Below are positions 24,224 through 33,260 of a stretch of 64,000 nucleotides of DNA, in pieces. The number at the start of each line of letters is the position of its first letter. Position 1 is the stretch's first letter. The notes beneath the pieces are model-generated. The model saw nothing but the letters and a program-made list of their open reading frames with translations. It was not told where the DNA came from and searched no databases. The stretch is from NCBI RefSeq assembly GCF_024199945.1, contig NZ_JANADP010000001.1, forward strand, positions 682,001 through 746,000. The letters run 5' to 3'. This DNA is from Bradyrhizobium sp. CCGUVB4N. Lineage in GTDB: Bacteria > Pseudomonadota > Alphaproteobacteria > Rhizobiales > Xanthobacteraceae. Made by a program: the position numbers and the translations under genes.

Positions 24224-26338
24224 ATGCCGCATCCGCTCGACAGCTTCTTCGCCCCCGCAAGCATCGCGCTGATCGGCGCATCGCGCGACCACGAAAAAAT
24301 CCCCGGCCGATTGCTCGCGATGCTGCGCAAGAACGAGTATTCGGGAAAGATCTATCCGGTGAACCCGAACTACGCCGAGATCGATGGGCTCGCCTGCCAC
24401 AAATCGATCGCGGAGATCGGTGCACCGATCGATCTAGCCGTCGTCATCATCCCTGCTCGTGCCGTGTTGCCGGCGCTCGAACAATGCGCGGCTGCCGGCG
24501 TCAAGAACGCCGTCATCATCTCGTCCGGCTTCGCCGAGGAGGGCGGCGACAGCGCGGCCATGCAGGACGCGATCGCAGCGCTGGCCAAGCGCACCGGCAT
24601 GCGGATATCCGGCCCAAACGCCGAGGGCTTTTTCAGCCATGTGCAGCGCGTGGCGGCGACGTTCAGTCCGGCCGTAGACGTCAAGCCAGGTGTGGTGCCG
24701 CTGGTCGCCACGACGAAGCGGATTGGCATCGTCGCGCAGAGCGGCGGCATCGGCTTTGCCTATTATCACCGCGCCAAGGCGCTCGGGATCTCGACGAGCT
24801 ACGTCGTCAGCGCCGGCAATGAATCCGATCTCGGCGCCGGTGAATTCTTGGACTACATGGTGCAGGACACCGCAACCGATGTGATCCTGCTGTTCATCGA
24901 GGGCATCCGCGACGTCGACAAATTCCTCGCGGCCGCGCGGCGCGCGGCGGAGTTGAAGAAGCCGGTCATCGTCACCAAAGTCGGCCGCTCCGGTGCGGGC
25001 GAGCGGGCGGCAGCCTCGCACACCGCGAGCATGGCCGGCTGGTCGGCGGCCTATGACGCGGTGTTCGCGAAATACGGCTTCATCGTCTCCAATGATCTCG
25101 ACGAGGCGCTGACGATCGCGGCTTTGCTCGTGAGCAATCCGCTGCCGAAAGGCGATCGCGTCGCCGTGGTTACGACGTCGGGCGGCGCCGGTATCTGGGG
25201 CGCAGATGCGGTTGCGCTGCAAGGCTTGCAGGTGCCGGAACTGTCCGTGCCCATTCAAGCGGAGATCGGCAAGCTGATGCCGTCCTACGGCACCGCACGC
25301 AACCCGATCGATGTCACCGCGCAGGGCGTGACCTCAGGCGGCCTGCAGAAGAGCGTCGATCTGCTCACGGTGTCCGAAGAAGTCGATGCGATCCTGGTCG
25401 TGCTGTCGCTGTCGAGCGACGTGCGCAAGCCCTTCAAGGAGCCGGAGCTGACACCGGTTCTGGCCGTGCAGCACAAGCCCGTGGTGTTCTATTCCTATAC
25501 GGTACCGTCCGACTTCGCGCGGCGCGAGATGGCGAAGTCGGGCGTTGTGGTCCTGTCTGGCCTCACCCATGTCGGCGTTGCGATGCGGCGGATCGTCGAC
25601 TACGCGAAGTTCAGCCTGCCGAGGGCCGCCGACGAGGTGCGGCTGCCGGCGCGCGATCTCTCGGCGCACCTGACGTCGCCGGTTTTGTCCGAAGCAGACA
25701 GCAAGGCATTGCTCCGAGCCGCCGGCATTACGCTGCCGGATGAGGTGCTGGTCAAAGAGAAGAGCGAGCTGGATGCGGCGGTCGCCCGCGTCGGCCTTCC
25801 GCTGGTGATGAAGATCCAGTCGCCCGACATTCCGCACAAGAGCGAAGTCGGCGGCGTGCGCGTCAATATCAGCACCAAGGGTGAAGTGTTTCTGGCGTTC
25901 GAGGCGCTGGTCAACAATGCCCGCAAGCATCGGCCGGAGGCGGCCATTCAGGGCGTGCTGGTCGGGCCGATGGCGAAGAGAGGTGTCGAGATTATCGTCG
26001 GCACGATGACGGACAAGACGTTTGGCCCGATGATGATGGTGGGCCTCGGCGGGATCACCACCGAGCTGTTTCGCGACGTCGTCTATCGCCCCGCACCGGT
26101 GAGTGCTGAGGAAGCCGGCGCGATGCTGGCAAGTCTGAAGGCTGCGCCGCTGCTGAACGGATTTCGTGGAGCGGCAAAGGCGGATGTCGCGGCGCTGGCG
26201 CAGCTGATCGCGGATGTCTCAGTGCTTGCCGCGCGGCATGCCGGAGAGATCGCGGAGATCGAGCTCAATCCGGTGCTTGTGCATCCGGAAGGGCAGGGTG
26301 TGACGATCGTCGATGCGCTGGTGGTGGGGCGGAAGTAG
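24224..26338 (+). CDS. NDP-forming acyl-CoA synthetase (acetate-CoA ligase family)
   Basis: 704-aa single-chain enzyme with fused succinyl-CoA-synthetase-like alpha and beta parts. The CoA-binding Rossmann domain opens at FFAPASIALIGASRDHEKIPG. The phospho-His site is in AAASHTASMAG, the ligase-CoA domain is around TARNPIDVTAQGV, and a C-terminal ATP-grasp domain begins near residue 480 (LPLVMKIQSPDIPHKSEVGG). It activates an acid to its CoA ester with formation of NDP and phosphate. The preceding VOC gene and following hydratase and dehydrogenases make it the entry step of the island. No acetyltransferase (GNAT) domain is present, unlike Pat/AcsD fusions. Confidence 0.92.
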   Translation: MPHPLDSFFAPASIALIGASRDHEKIPGRLLAMLRKNEYSGKIYPVNPNYAEIDGLACHKSIAEIGAPIDLAVVIIPARAVLPALEQCAAAGVKNAVIISSGFAEEGGDSAAMQDAIAALAKRTGMRISGPNAEGFFSHVQRVAATFSPAVDVKPGVVPLVATTKRIGIVAQSGGIGFAYYHRAKALGISTSYVVSAGNESDLGAGEFLDYMVQDTATDVILLFIEGIRDVDKFLAAARRAAELKKPVIVTKVGRSGAGERAAASHTASMAGWSAAYDAVFAKYGFIVSNDLDEALTIAALLVSNPLPKGDRVAVVTTSGGAGIWGADAVALQGLQVPELSVPIQAEIGKLMPSYGTARNPIDVTAQGVTSGGLQKSVDLLTVSEEVDAILVVLSLSSDVRKPFKEPELTPVLAVQHKPVVFYSYTVPSDFARREMAKSGVVVLSGLTHVGVAMRRIVDYAKFSLPRAADEVRLPARDLSAHLTSPVLSEADSKALLRAAGITLPDEVLVKEKSELDAAVARVGLPLVMKIQSPDIPHKSEVGGVRVNISTKGEVFLAFEALVNNARKHRPEAAIQGVLVGPMAKRGVEIIVGTMTDKTFGPMMMVGLGGITTELFRDVVYRPAPVSAEEAGAMLASLKAAPLLNGFRGAAKADVAALAQLIADVSVLAARHAGEIAEIELNPVLVHPEGQGVTIVDALVVGRK

Positions 26339-26354
26339 CGCGTCAAATCCACAC

Positions 26355-26382
26355 TGTCGTCCCGGCTTTCGCCGGGACGACA
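26355..26382. repeat. Family C repeat, short form (hairpin)
   Basis: TGTCGTCCCGGC and GCCGGGACGACA arms form a near-perfect hairpin; this is the terminal part of the longer family C elements at 30737, 58096, 59823 and 62307. It lies between two convergent genes. Confidence 0.75.
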
Positions 26383-26429
26383 TGGGAGAATGTGGTAACG
26401 CCAGAGTGATATGGCGAACGCCGCCGCAG

Positions 26430-27248
26430 TCACCGTCCCCTGAAATTCGCGACGCGCCGCTCTTCCGTGGCCTTCACGCCTTCCTTGAAGTCCTCGGTCG
26501 CGCGCAGGCGGGTTTGTTCGGCGAGCTCGTGGTTGGTCGCGGCCATGACGCGATCGGCGAGGCCGGCGCGCATCGTGGCGCGGGTGGAGAGCAGGCCGAG
26601 CGGGGAGCATTCGGCGATCTCGCCGGCGAGCTTCATCGCGGCTGATTTCACCTGGTCCTGTGGCACCAGCTCGTTGGCGAGGCCCCACTTGTACGCTTCC
26701 TCGCCGGTGACGCGGCGGCTGGTGTAGAACATCAGCTCGGCGTTGTTCTTGCCGATCAGCTCGGGCAGCGTCGTCGTCAGGCCGAAGCCGGGATGGAAGC
26801 CCAGCTTGGTGAAGTTCGCGGAGAAACGCGCTTCGGGGCAGGTGACGCGGAAGTCGGCCGATACGGCAAGCCCGAGGCCGCCGCCGATGGCGGCGCCCTG
26901 CACGGCCGCGACGATCGGCTTCTTGGCGCGGAAGATGCGCACGGCCTGGATGTAGAGATGGTTGATGGGGCCGAGATTGTCGGCGGGATCGCCCTTGGCC
27001 TTTTTCTCGGCTTCTTGCGCTTCCTGCGCCTGCCGCGCCGGATCGCCGAAATTGGCACCGGCGCAGAACGCCTTGCCTTGCGCCGAGAGAACGGAGGCGC
27101 GGATCTCGATGTCGCGATCGAACTCGTCGAGTGCGTCCGCGATCTGGTTGATCAGCGAGATGTCGAAGAAGTTGAGCGGCGGCCTGCGGATCTCGATGGT
27201 GCCGACGTGCCCGACTTTCTCGACGCCGATATCTTTGTAGGTGCTCAT
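26430..27248 (-). CDS. Enoyl-CoA hydratase/isomerase family protein
   Basis: 272-aa crotonase-fold protein. RRPPLNFFDISLINQIADAL is followed by the oxyanion-hole segment AFCAGANFGD and GAAIGGGLGLAVSADFRV. A charged insert (AQEAQEAEKKAKGDPADN) lies after the first oxyanion segment. ATG 27248 gives the family-like start MSTYKDIGVEKVGHVGTIEI. Upstream codons in the same frame belong to repeat D1. It is on the minus strand with the two dehydrogenases and probably in the same pathway. Confidence 0.93.
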   Translation of the reverse strand: MSTYKDIGVEKVGHVGTIEIRRPPLNFFDISLINQIADALDEFDRDIEIRASVLSAQGKAFCAGANFGDPARQAQEAQEAEKKAKGDPADNLGPINHLYIQAVRIFRAKKPIVAAVQGAAIGGGLGLAVSADFRVTCPEARFSANFTKLGFHPGFGLTTTLPELIGKNNAELMFYTSRRVTGEEAYKWGLANELVPQDQVKSAAMKLAGEIAECSPLGLLSTRATMRAGLADRVMAATNHELAEQTRLRATEDFKEGVKATEERRVANFRGR

Positions 27249-27281
27249 TCTTGTCTCCAATATCTCAGTAGCGAAGAACCA

Positions 27282-27399
27282 CCTCTCCCATAGGGAGAGG
27301 TCGATTTGCGCCAGCAAATCGGGTGAGGGGATCAACTCTATCGTGCGACCCTAACCCCTCACCCGGCGCTACGCGCCGACCTCTCCCCATGGGAGAGGT
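27282..27399. repeat. Intergenic palindromic repeat, family D copy 1
   Basis: CCTCTCCCATAGGGAGAGG at the left, CTCTCCCCATGGGAGAGG at the right, with CAAATCGGGTGAGGGG and CCCCTCACCCGG inside. A related copy is at 44128-44268. Confidence 0.8.
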
Positions 27400-27432
27400 G
27401 AACGGAGCCCGACGCCAGGGTTTCGATCCCAT

Positions 27433-28593
27433 CTAGCGCAGACCAAGTCCGCGGGCGATGATGCCGCGCAGCACTTCGGTGGTGCCGCCCTGGATGGTGA
27501 GTTTCGGTGCGGTCTTGATCGCGAAGTCGAGCTGCCGCTCCAGCGTCTCGCGGTTGGTCGCGGTCTCCTCGACGAAGGCCGCAAGATCGCGCACGCGATG
27601 CGGGAGCTGCTGCTCCCAGACCGTGCCGATGTCCTTGACGATGGACGCTTCCACCACCGGCTCCTTGCCGGCCTGCAGCATGCCGGCCACCGAGACCGAC
27701 ATGCGGCGCATGGTGTGGAGCTGCGCCACCAGCCGGCCGATGCCTTCGGCGCTGCGCGTATCCGGATTGGGGCCGACCGCGCGGACCAGCTCGGTCAGCA
27801 CGTAATAGGTCTCGAGAAAACGCTCGGGGCCTGAGCGCTCATAGGCGAGCTCTGACGTCGCCTGCTTCCAGGCGCCGTCGACCTCGCCGAGCACGTGATC
27901 CTCGGGCACGAAGAAGTCGGTGAAGACGACCTCGTTGAACTCGTACTGGCCGGTGATCTGGCCGATCGGGTTCACCTTGATGCCCGGTTGCTTCATCTTG
28001 ACCAGGAACTGCGTCAGGCCGTGACGACGGTTTTCCTTGGTCGGCGGCGAGGTCCGGAAAATCGCGATCATGTAGTCGGCGATGTGGGCCGATGAGGTCC
28101 AGATCTTGGTGCCGTTGATGAGATAGCCGCCATCGGTCTTGGTCGCGCGCGTCTTGGCCGCGAACAGGTCGGAGCCGGAGTTCGGCTCGCTCATGCCGAT
28201 CGCAAAGCAGATCTCGCCGCGGCAGATGCGCGGCAGGATATCCATCTTGATGTGCTCGGGCGCGTATTTGATCAACACGGGCCCGCTCTGGCGATCGGCG
28301 ACGAAGAACCGCCGCGTCGGTGCGTTGGCGACGCGCATCTCCTCGGTGACCACATAGCGCTCGAGGAAGGAGCGCTCCTGGCCGCCATATTTCTTCGGCC
28401 AGGTCATGCCGAGCCAGCCCTTGGCGCCGACCCGGCGGGAAAATTCCGGCGCGTCGGTGTCTTCGCGATTGGGCTTGTGCGGATCGAAGGTGCCGGCAGC
28501 GATCTCTTCGGCGAGGAAGGCTCGCACTTCCTTGCGCAGTTGCTCGCACTTCTCGGGCAGGCGGATCGGATCGAAACGAAGAGCAGCGGTCAT
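27433..28593 (-). CDS. Acyl-CoA dehydrogenase (catalytic partner)
   Basis: 386-aa flavoprotein dehydrogenating an acyl-CoA at the alpha-beta bond. Seen are the N-terminal helical domain, MSEPNSGSDLFAAKT as the FAD/acyl-CoA binding strand, INGTKIWTSSAHIADYMIA, and the C-terminal LTIQGGTTEVLRGIIARGLG with the FAD contact. YERSGPERFL is the position of a Glu used as base in steroid-type FadE26-like enzymes. The gene lies 15 bases downstream of a second, shorter dehydrogenase gene, the arrangement of heteromeric acyl-CoA dehydrogenases. Confidence 0.95.
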   Translation of the reverse strand: MTAALRFDPIRLPEKCEQLRKEVRAFLAEEIAAGTFDPHKPNREDTDAPEFSRRVGAKGWLGMTWPKKYGGQERSFLERYVVTEEMRVANAPTRRFFVADRQSGPVLIKYAPEHIKMDILPRICRGEICFAIGMSEPNSGSDLFAAKTRATKTDGGYLINGTKIWTSSAHIADYMIAIFRTSPPTKENRRHGLTQFLVKMKQPGIKVNPIGQITGQYEFNEVVFTDFFVPEDHVLGEVDGAWKQATSELAYERSGPERFLETYYVLTELVRAVGPNPDTRSAEGIGRLVAQLHTMRRMSVSVAGMLQAGKEPVVEASIVKDIGTVWEQQLPHRVRDLAAFVEETATNRETLERQLDFAIKTAPKLTIQGGTTEVLRGIIARGLGLR

Positions 28594-28608
28594 GTGTTTC
28601 GTTCCCTG

Positions 28609-29673
28609 TTAGCGCGACGCCACGAGTGGCCACAATTCATCGGCGCCTCTGGACGCGACGAGCTTGCCGAGCTCGACGGCCCAGTGGCTTTCGGAGCCGA
28701 AATCGTCACGCCAGGCCAGCGCCCGCAGCGAGTAGCGGTGCAGGATGTGCTCGATGGTGAAGCCGATCGCACCGTGGACCTGATGCGCGATGCCGCCGCC
28801 CTTTTCCGCGGCTTCCGCGCAGCGAATCTTCGCCGAGGCGGCTTCGAGGTAGACCTCATCATTGAAGGAAGTGGCGTTTGCGATGGCGTCGGCGGCCGAG
28901 GTTGCGGCTGCCAGCGCGGCGGCGGATTCGCCCGCGAGGCGTGCGAGATTGTGCTGCACCGCCTGGAATTTCGAGATCTTCTTCTCGAAGGCGACGCGCT
29001 CGTTGGAGTAGCGCACGGAGATGTCGAGCATGGATTCCAGCGCACCGGCGATCTGGAGGCTGCGCGCGACGCCGCCCATCAGCATCAGATTGGTCTGGTC
29101 AACGCCATCAGGCGCAACCTTGATGGTGACAGGCTGCACCTTGTCGAGCGTTACGGCATCGCTGTGGTCGTAGCCGAGATTGAGCCCGGATTCGATGCGG
29201 GCCTTGCCGGCATCGACCAGCGCGATCGAGACGCCGTCCTTGCCATGCGCGAGCACCGCAAAATGCTTGGCCGCCTTGGCAAAGGGCACGCCGCGGGCGC
29301 GGCCGGAGAGTGAGCCGTCGGCATCAATCGTGATGCGATCCTTCGGCGAGGCCGGCAGCACCGTCATCTCGCCTTCGGGCGAAGCGATCTTCGCCTGCGC
29401 CAACAGCCAGCCCGCGAGCATGGTCTCGGCCAGGGGAACCGCGACGGCGAAGCGACCGGCAGCGTTCAACAAGGCAAAACCATCGGCGAGGCTCGCGCCA
29501 GAGCCGCCGAGATCGTCGGGCACCCAGGCCAACGGCAAGCCGGCATCGCTCAGCGCCTGCCACAGCGGCGCCTGCCACGAATTCTTCTTGTCGTTGTTGA
29601 TGGTCTGCGGATCGGCGAGATCGGCGAAGATCTTCTCCGCGGTCTCGACGACGATATTGTCACTCTCCGCCAC
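28609..29673 (-). CDS. Acyl-CoA dehydrogenase-like protein (probable heteromer partner)
   Basis: 354 aa. The fold text is recognisable (DDLGGSGASLADGFALLNAAG; RVAFEKKISKFQAVQHNLARL; HQVHGAIGFTIEHILHRYSL), but the middle FAD/substrate strand is degenerate (no GSD motif). This resembles non-catalytic partners such as FadE27 in alpha2beta2 dehydrogenases. GTG 29673 was chosen as start with GGGGA upstream; a longer in-frame ATG at 29703 is possible. It is divergent from the SDR gene across a palindrome. Confidence 0.9.
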   Translation of the reverse strand: MAESDNIVVETAEKIFADLADPQTINNDKKNSWQAPLWQALSDAGLPLAWVPDDLGGSGASLADGFALLNAAGRFAVAVPLAETMLAGWLLAQAKIASPEGEMTVLPASPKDRITIDADGSLSGRARGVPFAKAAKHFAVLAHGKDGVSIALVDAGKARIESGLNLGYDHSDAVTLDKVQPVTIKVAPDGVDQTNLMLMGGVARSLQIAGALESMLDISVRYSNERVAFEKKISKFQAVQHNLARLAGESAAALAAATSAADAIANATSFNDEVYLEAASAKIRCAEAAEKGGGIAHQVHGAIGFTIEHILHRYSLRALAWRDDFGSESHWAVELGKLVASRGADELWPLVASR

Positions 29674-29825
29674 AGCGTTCCCCGTGTTTTGCCATTGGCG
29701 CATCCTGCCCGAGGGGCGGCGCGCGATCTCTTCTTGCGCCCGATGATCCGAAAAAGCCATGGCCCTGACAAGCGTTGATCGCAGGCCCATCTGCATCGCC
29801 GGCATGGGGGCGAGGATCAAAAAAT

Positions 29826-29850
29826 GCTAATTCCGCTTAGCGGAGTTTGC
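29826..29850. promoter_or_regulatory. Palindromic operator between dehydrogenase and SDR genes
   Basis: TCCGCT-T-AGCGGA (29832-29844) is perfect, and its flanks extend an imperfect palindrome over 25 bases. The start regions of two divergent genes lie on either side. A similar TTCCGC-TTT-GCGGAA sits at 21025-21039 upstream of the binding protein of the same island, suggesting one regulator. Confidence 0.55.
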
Positions 29851-29918
29851 TCGATTTGCAGGGCGCGGCAAACTCGCTAAACAAGGCGCCACATTCAATC
29901 ACGGGGAAGGAAATCCGG

Positions 29919-30704
29919 ATGGCCAAGGACAGTTTGTGCGCAATCGTGACGGGGTCCGCATCCGGGCTTGGCGCTGCGACCGCAGAAATTCTCGCGCGGA
30001 GCGGGGCGCGGCTCGTCATCAACTATTCGTCGAGCAAGACCGAAGCCGAGGCCACGGCGGAGCTCTGCCGCAAGGCGGGCGCTGCCGAAGTGCTGGTCGC
30101 GCAGGGCGACGTCTCGAAGGATGACGATTGCCGCAGGATCGTTGCGGCCGCGAGCGGCTGGGGCAAGCTGGACATTCTCGTCAACAATGCCGGCACCACC
30201 AAGCATGTTGCCCACGGCAATCTCGACGGGCTCTCGGCGGAAGATTTCCAGCGGCTTTATGCCGTCAACACGATCGGCCCGTTCCAGATGGTGCGCGCTG
30301 CGCGCAGCCTGCTCGAGGCCGGTGCAAGCGCGTCGGGGCGCCCATCCGCCGTGGTCAACATCTCCTCCGTCGCCGGCATCAGCGGCGTCGGCTCGTCGAT
30401 TGCGTATGCTGCGAGCAAGGGCGCGCTGAACACCATGACGCTGTCGCTGTCGCGCGCGCTGGCGCCCTTGATCCGCGTCAACACGGTATGCCCGGGCTAT
30501 ATCGACACGCCCTGGTTCACCAAGGGCCGCGGCGAGGAACAGGCAAAGCAGGTGCGCGACAGCGTGATCGCGAAGGTGCCGCTCAAGGTCGCATCTTCTG
30601 CCGAGGACATCGCGCAGCTCGTCTGCTTCCTGGCGATGCCGGCCTCCAGCAACATGACCGGCGAGGTCGTGCGCATGGACGCAGGGATGCATTTAATTAC
30701 GTGA
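29919..30704 (+). CDS. SDR family NAD(P)-dependent oxidoreductase
   Basis: 261-aa short-chain dehydrogenase. Cofactor site TGSASGLGAATA, structural NNAGTT, and the catalytic Ser/Tyr/Lys in VNISSVAG and AYAASKGAL are all intact. NYSSSKTEAEA after strand 2 (no Asp) favours NADPH. It probably acts as 3-hydroxyacyl-CoA dehydrogenase or ketoreductase of the adjoining pathway. GGGGAAGG precedes ATG 29919. Confidence 0.93.
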   Translation: MAKDSLCAIVTGSASGLGAATAEILARSGARLVINYSSSKTEAEATAELCRKAGAAEVLVAQGDVSKDDDCRRIVAAASGWGKLDILVNNAGTTKHVAHGNLDGLSAEDFQRLYAVNTIGPFQMVRAARSLLEAGASASGRPSAVVNISSVAGISGVGSSIAYAASKGALNTMTLSLSRALAPLIRVNTVCPGYIDTPWFTKGRGEEQAKQVRDSVIAKVPLKVASSAEDIAQLVCFLAMPASSNMTGEVVRMDAGMHLIT

Positions 30705-30736
30705 AGTCGCGCTTCGCTCGCGCGGCAAACATAGCC

Positions 30737-30878
30737 GTCGTCCCGGCCTAGTGCGCAATTGCGCACGGGGGGGCGGGACCCATAACCACAGGGCGTGGTT
30801 ATGGCGCGAAGTCGGCAACTACCAATCTTCGCCAAACCAAGTTCGGTGGCTATGGGTCCCGGCCTTCGCCGGGACGAC
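30737..30878. repeat. Intergenic palindromic repeat, family C copy
   Basis: GTCGTCCCGG at the left and CCGGGACGAC at the right with inner GGGACCCATA / TATGGGTCCC arms. A small inner palindrome GTGCGCAATTGCGCAC (30751-30766) is inserted near the left arm, absent from other copies. Confidence 0.85.
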
Positions 30879-30917
30879 ACCGAATTTGTTGATAGGCGAA
30901 GCGCAAAGCGGCCGTGA

Positions 30918-31190
30918 CTACCCCTTGATCACGCCGCTCGCGACCAGGCGGTGCCAGATGAACAGCACCACCACCGCGCCGATCGTGGCCATGATGAAGC
31001 CCGCGCCTTGGTCCGGGCTGTAATGGCCGATGGCCTGGCCGACGAAGGTCGCCAGAAACGCACCGACGATGCCGAGGATGGTGGTGAGGATGAAGCCGCT
31101 CGGGTTGTTCGGTCCCGGTGCCAGAAAACGCGCGATGAGGCCGGCGACGAAGCCGACCACGATGATCCACAACAGGCCGCCCATGCTCAT
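30918..31190 (-). CDS. GlsB/YeaQ/YmgE family stress-response membrane protein
   Basis: 90-aa transglycosylase-associated-family membrane protein with three Gly-rich helices (LLWIIVVGFVAGLIARFLAP, GFILTTILGIVGAFLATFVG, FIMATIGAVVVLFIWHRL). The pattern is diagnostic. The role is inner-membrane stress response; biochemistry is unknown. GGGAGC precedes ATG 31190; upstream in-frame codons are unconserved. Confidence 0.95.
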   Translation of the reverse strand: MSMGGLLWIIVVGFVAGLIARFLAPGPNNPSGFILTTILGIVGAFLATFVGQAIGHYSPDQGAGFIMATIGAVVVLFIWHRLVASGVIKG

Positions 31191-31230
31191 GTCAGTGCTC
31201 CCCTTGCCGAATGCGTAGATCCAACTTCGA

Positions 31231-31827
31231 TTAAATTCGTCCCGAGATCTCGTTCTCGGTCGGCAGCCGTCCATCCGGCGTCAGATGATCGACCACCTGC
31301 GGCAGATATTGGCTGAGGCCGGAGAGCAGGTCGTCGCGCGACAGGCCGCTCTGGGCCGACAGGCTCTGGATCTGGTCGGCGCCGAGTGCGTTGGCGAGAT
31401 CGCCGGGGCTGATGGCCTTGTTCTCGCCCTTGCCGACCCAGGTGCTCGCGGTCTCGCCGTGGCCACCCTGCTGGAGCTGGTTGAGGAGATCGCCGAGGCC
31501 GCCGCTGAGCACGGAGCCCGCCGCACCACCCGCGAGCAGGCCGCCGAGGCCGCCCTTGAGGACATCACCGAGGCCGCCACCGCCACCAAGCGCGCTACCG
31601 AGGCTGCCGCCCGGGCCCGCGTTCACCGGGGGAGGGACAGGTGTCGGCGCCGATTGCGGCGCGGCGCCCGGCTGGCCTGCGGTGATATGCTTGAATGCCT
31701 TCCAGGCGAGCAGGCCGAGGATTGCCATCGTCATCGGCGACATGCCGCCGGACGATTGCTCTGAGCTCGGGGTGCTCGGGCCGCGGGGACCGTTCTGCAT
31801 GCCGTTGAGGACGTCGAGTAGACCCAT
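31231..31827 (-). CDS. YidB family (DUF937) protein
   Basis: 198 aa. A Gly/Pro-rich N-terminal half (GGSLGSALGGGGGLGDVLKG) is followed by the YidB domain: WVGKGENKAISPGDLANALG and a C-terminal LSRDDLLSGLSQYLPQVVDHLTPDG. Cytosolic function is unknown. GGAGAG precedes ATG 31827. It lies 40 bases before GlsB in the same direction, likely one stress transcript. Confidence 0.93.
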   Translation of the reverse strand: MGLLDVLNGMQNGPRGPSTPSSEQSSGGMSPMTMAILGLLAWKAFKHITAGQPGAAPQSAPTPVPPPVNAGPGGSLGSALGGGGGLGDVLKGGLGGLLAGGAAGSVLSGGLGDLLNQLQQGGHGETASTWVGKGENKAISPGDLANALGADQIQSLSAQSGLSRDDLLSGLSQYLPQVVDHLTPDGRLPTENEISGRI

Positions 31828-31990
31828 GGTGCTCTCCTTTGGCGTCTCGTTCGGCGAGCTCTCGCCGCTGACTGCCCCCGGAGCAAAAACATATGGGGCT
31901 CTCATGACGGTTACAAGGCGGATGCGTCGTGATGGGCATGCCGCTCTACCTCTGCTATCGAAGGCCGGTCGTTAAGGGGAGCAAGGTCTG

Positions 31991-32998
31991 GTGGTTACGG
32001 ATCGACCGATCGTGGTGGCCGGCGCCGGCGCCATCGGCTGTTTTGTCGGAGGCCAGCTGGCGGCTGCCGGCCGTCGGGTCGCACTGCTGGTGCGGCCGCG
32101 GGTGAAGACCGAGATCGAGCGGTTTGGCCTGCGGCTGACGGATTTCGACGGCGCCGAGACGAAGCTGGATGCGGGCCGGCTCGCGCTGTCGGAGGATCCT
32201 TCCATCTTCCACAGCGCCGGCATCGTGCTGGTCACGGTCAAGAGCGCCGACACGGCCGATGTCGCGGACCAGATCGCGCGGCACGCGCCTCGGGATGCCG
32301 TCATCGTGTCGTTGCAGAACGGCGTCGGCAATGTCGCGGTGCTGCAGGAGCGGCTCGGCGGCCGGCGCGCGCTCGCCGGCATGGTGCCTTTCAATGTGGT
32401 CGCAATGGGTGAGGGGCGTTTCCACCGTTCGACCTCCGGCGACATCACTGTCGGCGAAGATGCCGACAACACGGCTGCGGCGCTCTCGGTGCCGGGGCTC
32501 AATCTGCGCGCCAGCCGCGATATCGCCGGCGTGCAATGGGGCAAGCTGATCATCAATCTGAACAACGCGCTCAGCGCGCTGTCCGACATGCCGCTCGCCG
32601 CGCAACTGGCGAACCGCGACTGGCGAAGACTGTTCGCCGACCAGATGGCGGAAGGTCTGACCGCGCTGAAGGCCGCCGGCATCACGCCGGCCTCGGCAAC
32701 GCCAATCCCGTCGAACTGGACGCCGACCCTGCTGAGATTGCCCGACATGATCTTCAACGCGATCCTGGGGCGGACGATGAAGATCGATCCCGAGGCACGC
32801 TCCTCGATGTGGCAGGATTTGAAGCAGGGCCGCAAGACCGAGATCGACTATCTCCAGGGCGCGGTCATTGCGTTGGCGGAGCAGAACAATGTCGATGCGC
32901 CGCTGATGCGCCGCATTGTTGCGCTGATCAAGCAGGCGGAGACGGCCGGGAAGGGCCCGCCGGGGCTTTCGCCGCAGCAGATCCGCGGCGCGGCTTGA
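31991..32998 (+). CDS. 2-dehydropantoate 2-reductase family protein (PanE/ApbA)
   Basis: 335-aa NADPH-dependent ketopantoate reductase-type enzyme. Rossmann motif VAGAGAIGCFVGGQLAAAG, NGVGNVAVL, the catalytic Lys in VQWGKLIINLNNALSAL, and the C-terminal TEIDYLQGAVIALAE are the family marks. A second PanE-like gene lies at 52402-53376, so at least one is probably not the housekeeping enzyme. GTG 31991 follows GGGGAG by about ten bases. Confidence 0.9.
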   Translation: MVTDRPIVVAGAGAIGCFVGGQLAAAGRRVALLVRPRVKTEIERFGLRLTDFDGAETKLDAGRLALSEDPSIFHSAGIVLVTVKSADTADVADQIARHAPRDAVIVSLQNGVGNVAVLQERLGGRRALAGMVPFNVVAMGEGRFHRSTSGDITVGEDADNTAAALSVPGLNLRASRDIAGVQWGKLIINLNNALSALSDMPLAAQLANRDWRRLFADQMAEGLTALKAAGITPASATPIPSNWTPTLLRLPDMIFNAILGRTMKIDPEARSSMWQDLKQGRKTEIDYLQGAVIALAEQNNVDAPLMRRIVALIKQAETAGKGPPGLSPQQIRGAA

Positions 32999-33016
32999 GC
33001 GCGAGGGAGGAGCGGG

Positions 33017-33232
33017 ATGAAGCGTTGTTTGATGATCGGGCTCGCGCTGGCCGCGCTGTGCGGCGCGTCGACGCTGGCCTGCGCCCGGCCACCGACCGTC
33101 ACGAACTCTCCCGGCTACGATGCGCGCTTGCAGGAGAGCCGCAAGGCGTTGAGCAATTCACAGACGGCTCCGGAACCGGCTACGCCGCCCGTGACGACAC
33201 CCAAGAAGAGCAAGAAGAAGCTGCCGAACTGA
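33017..33232 (+). CDS. Small secreted protein, unknown function
   Basis: 71 aa. Signal peptide MKRCLMIGLALAALCGASTL with cleavage near ACA-RPP; the mature part is short, Pro/Thr/Lys-rich and ends KKSKKKLPN. GGAGGAG precedes ATG 33017. It follows the PanE-like gene by 18 bases. No family recognised. Confidence 0.75.
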   Translation: MKRCLMIGLALAALCGASTLACARPPTVTNSPGYDARLQESRKALSNSQTAPEPATPPVTTPKKSKKKLPN

Positions 33233-33260
33233 GGCAACAAACTCCACTGTCGCCGCAACT

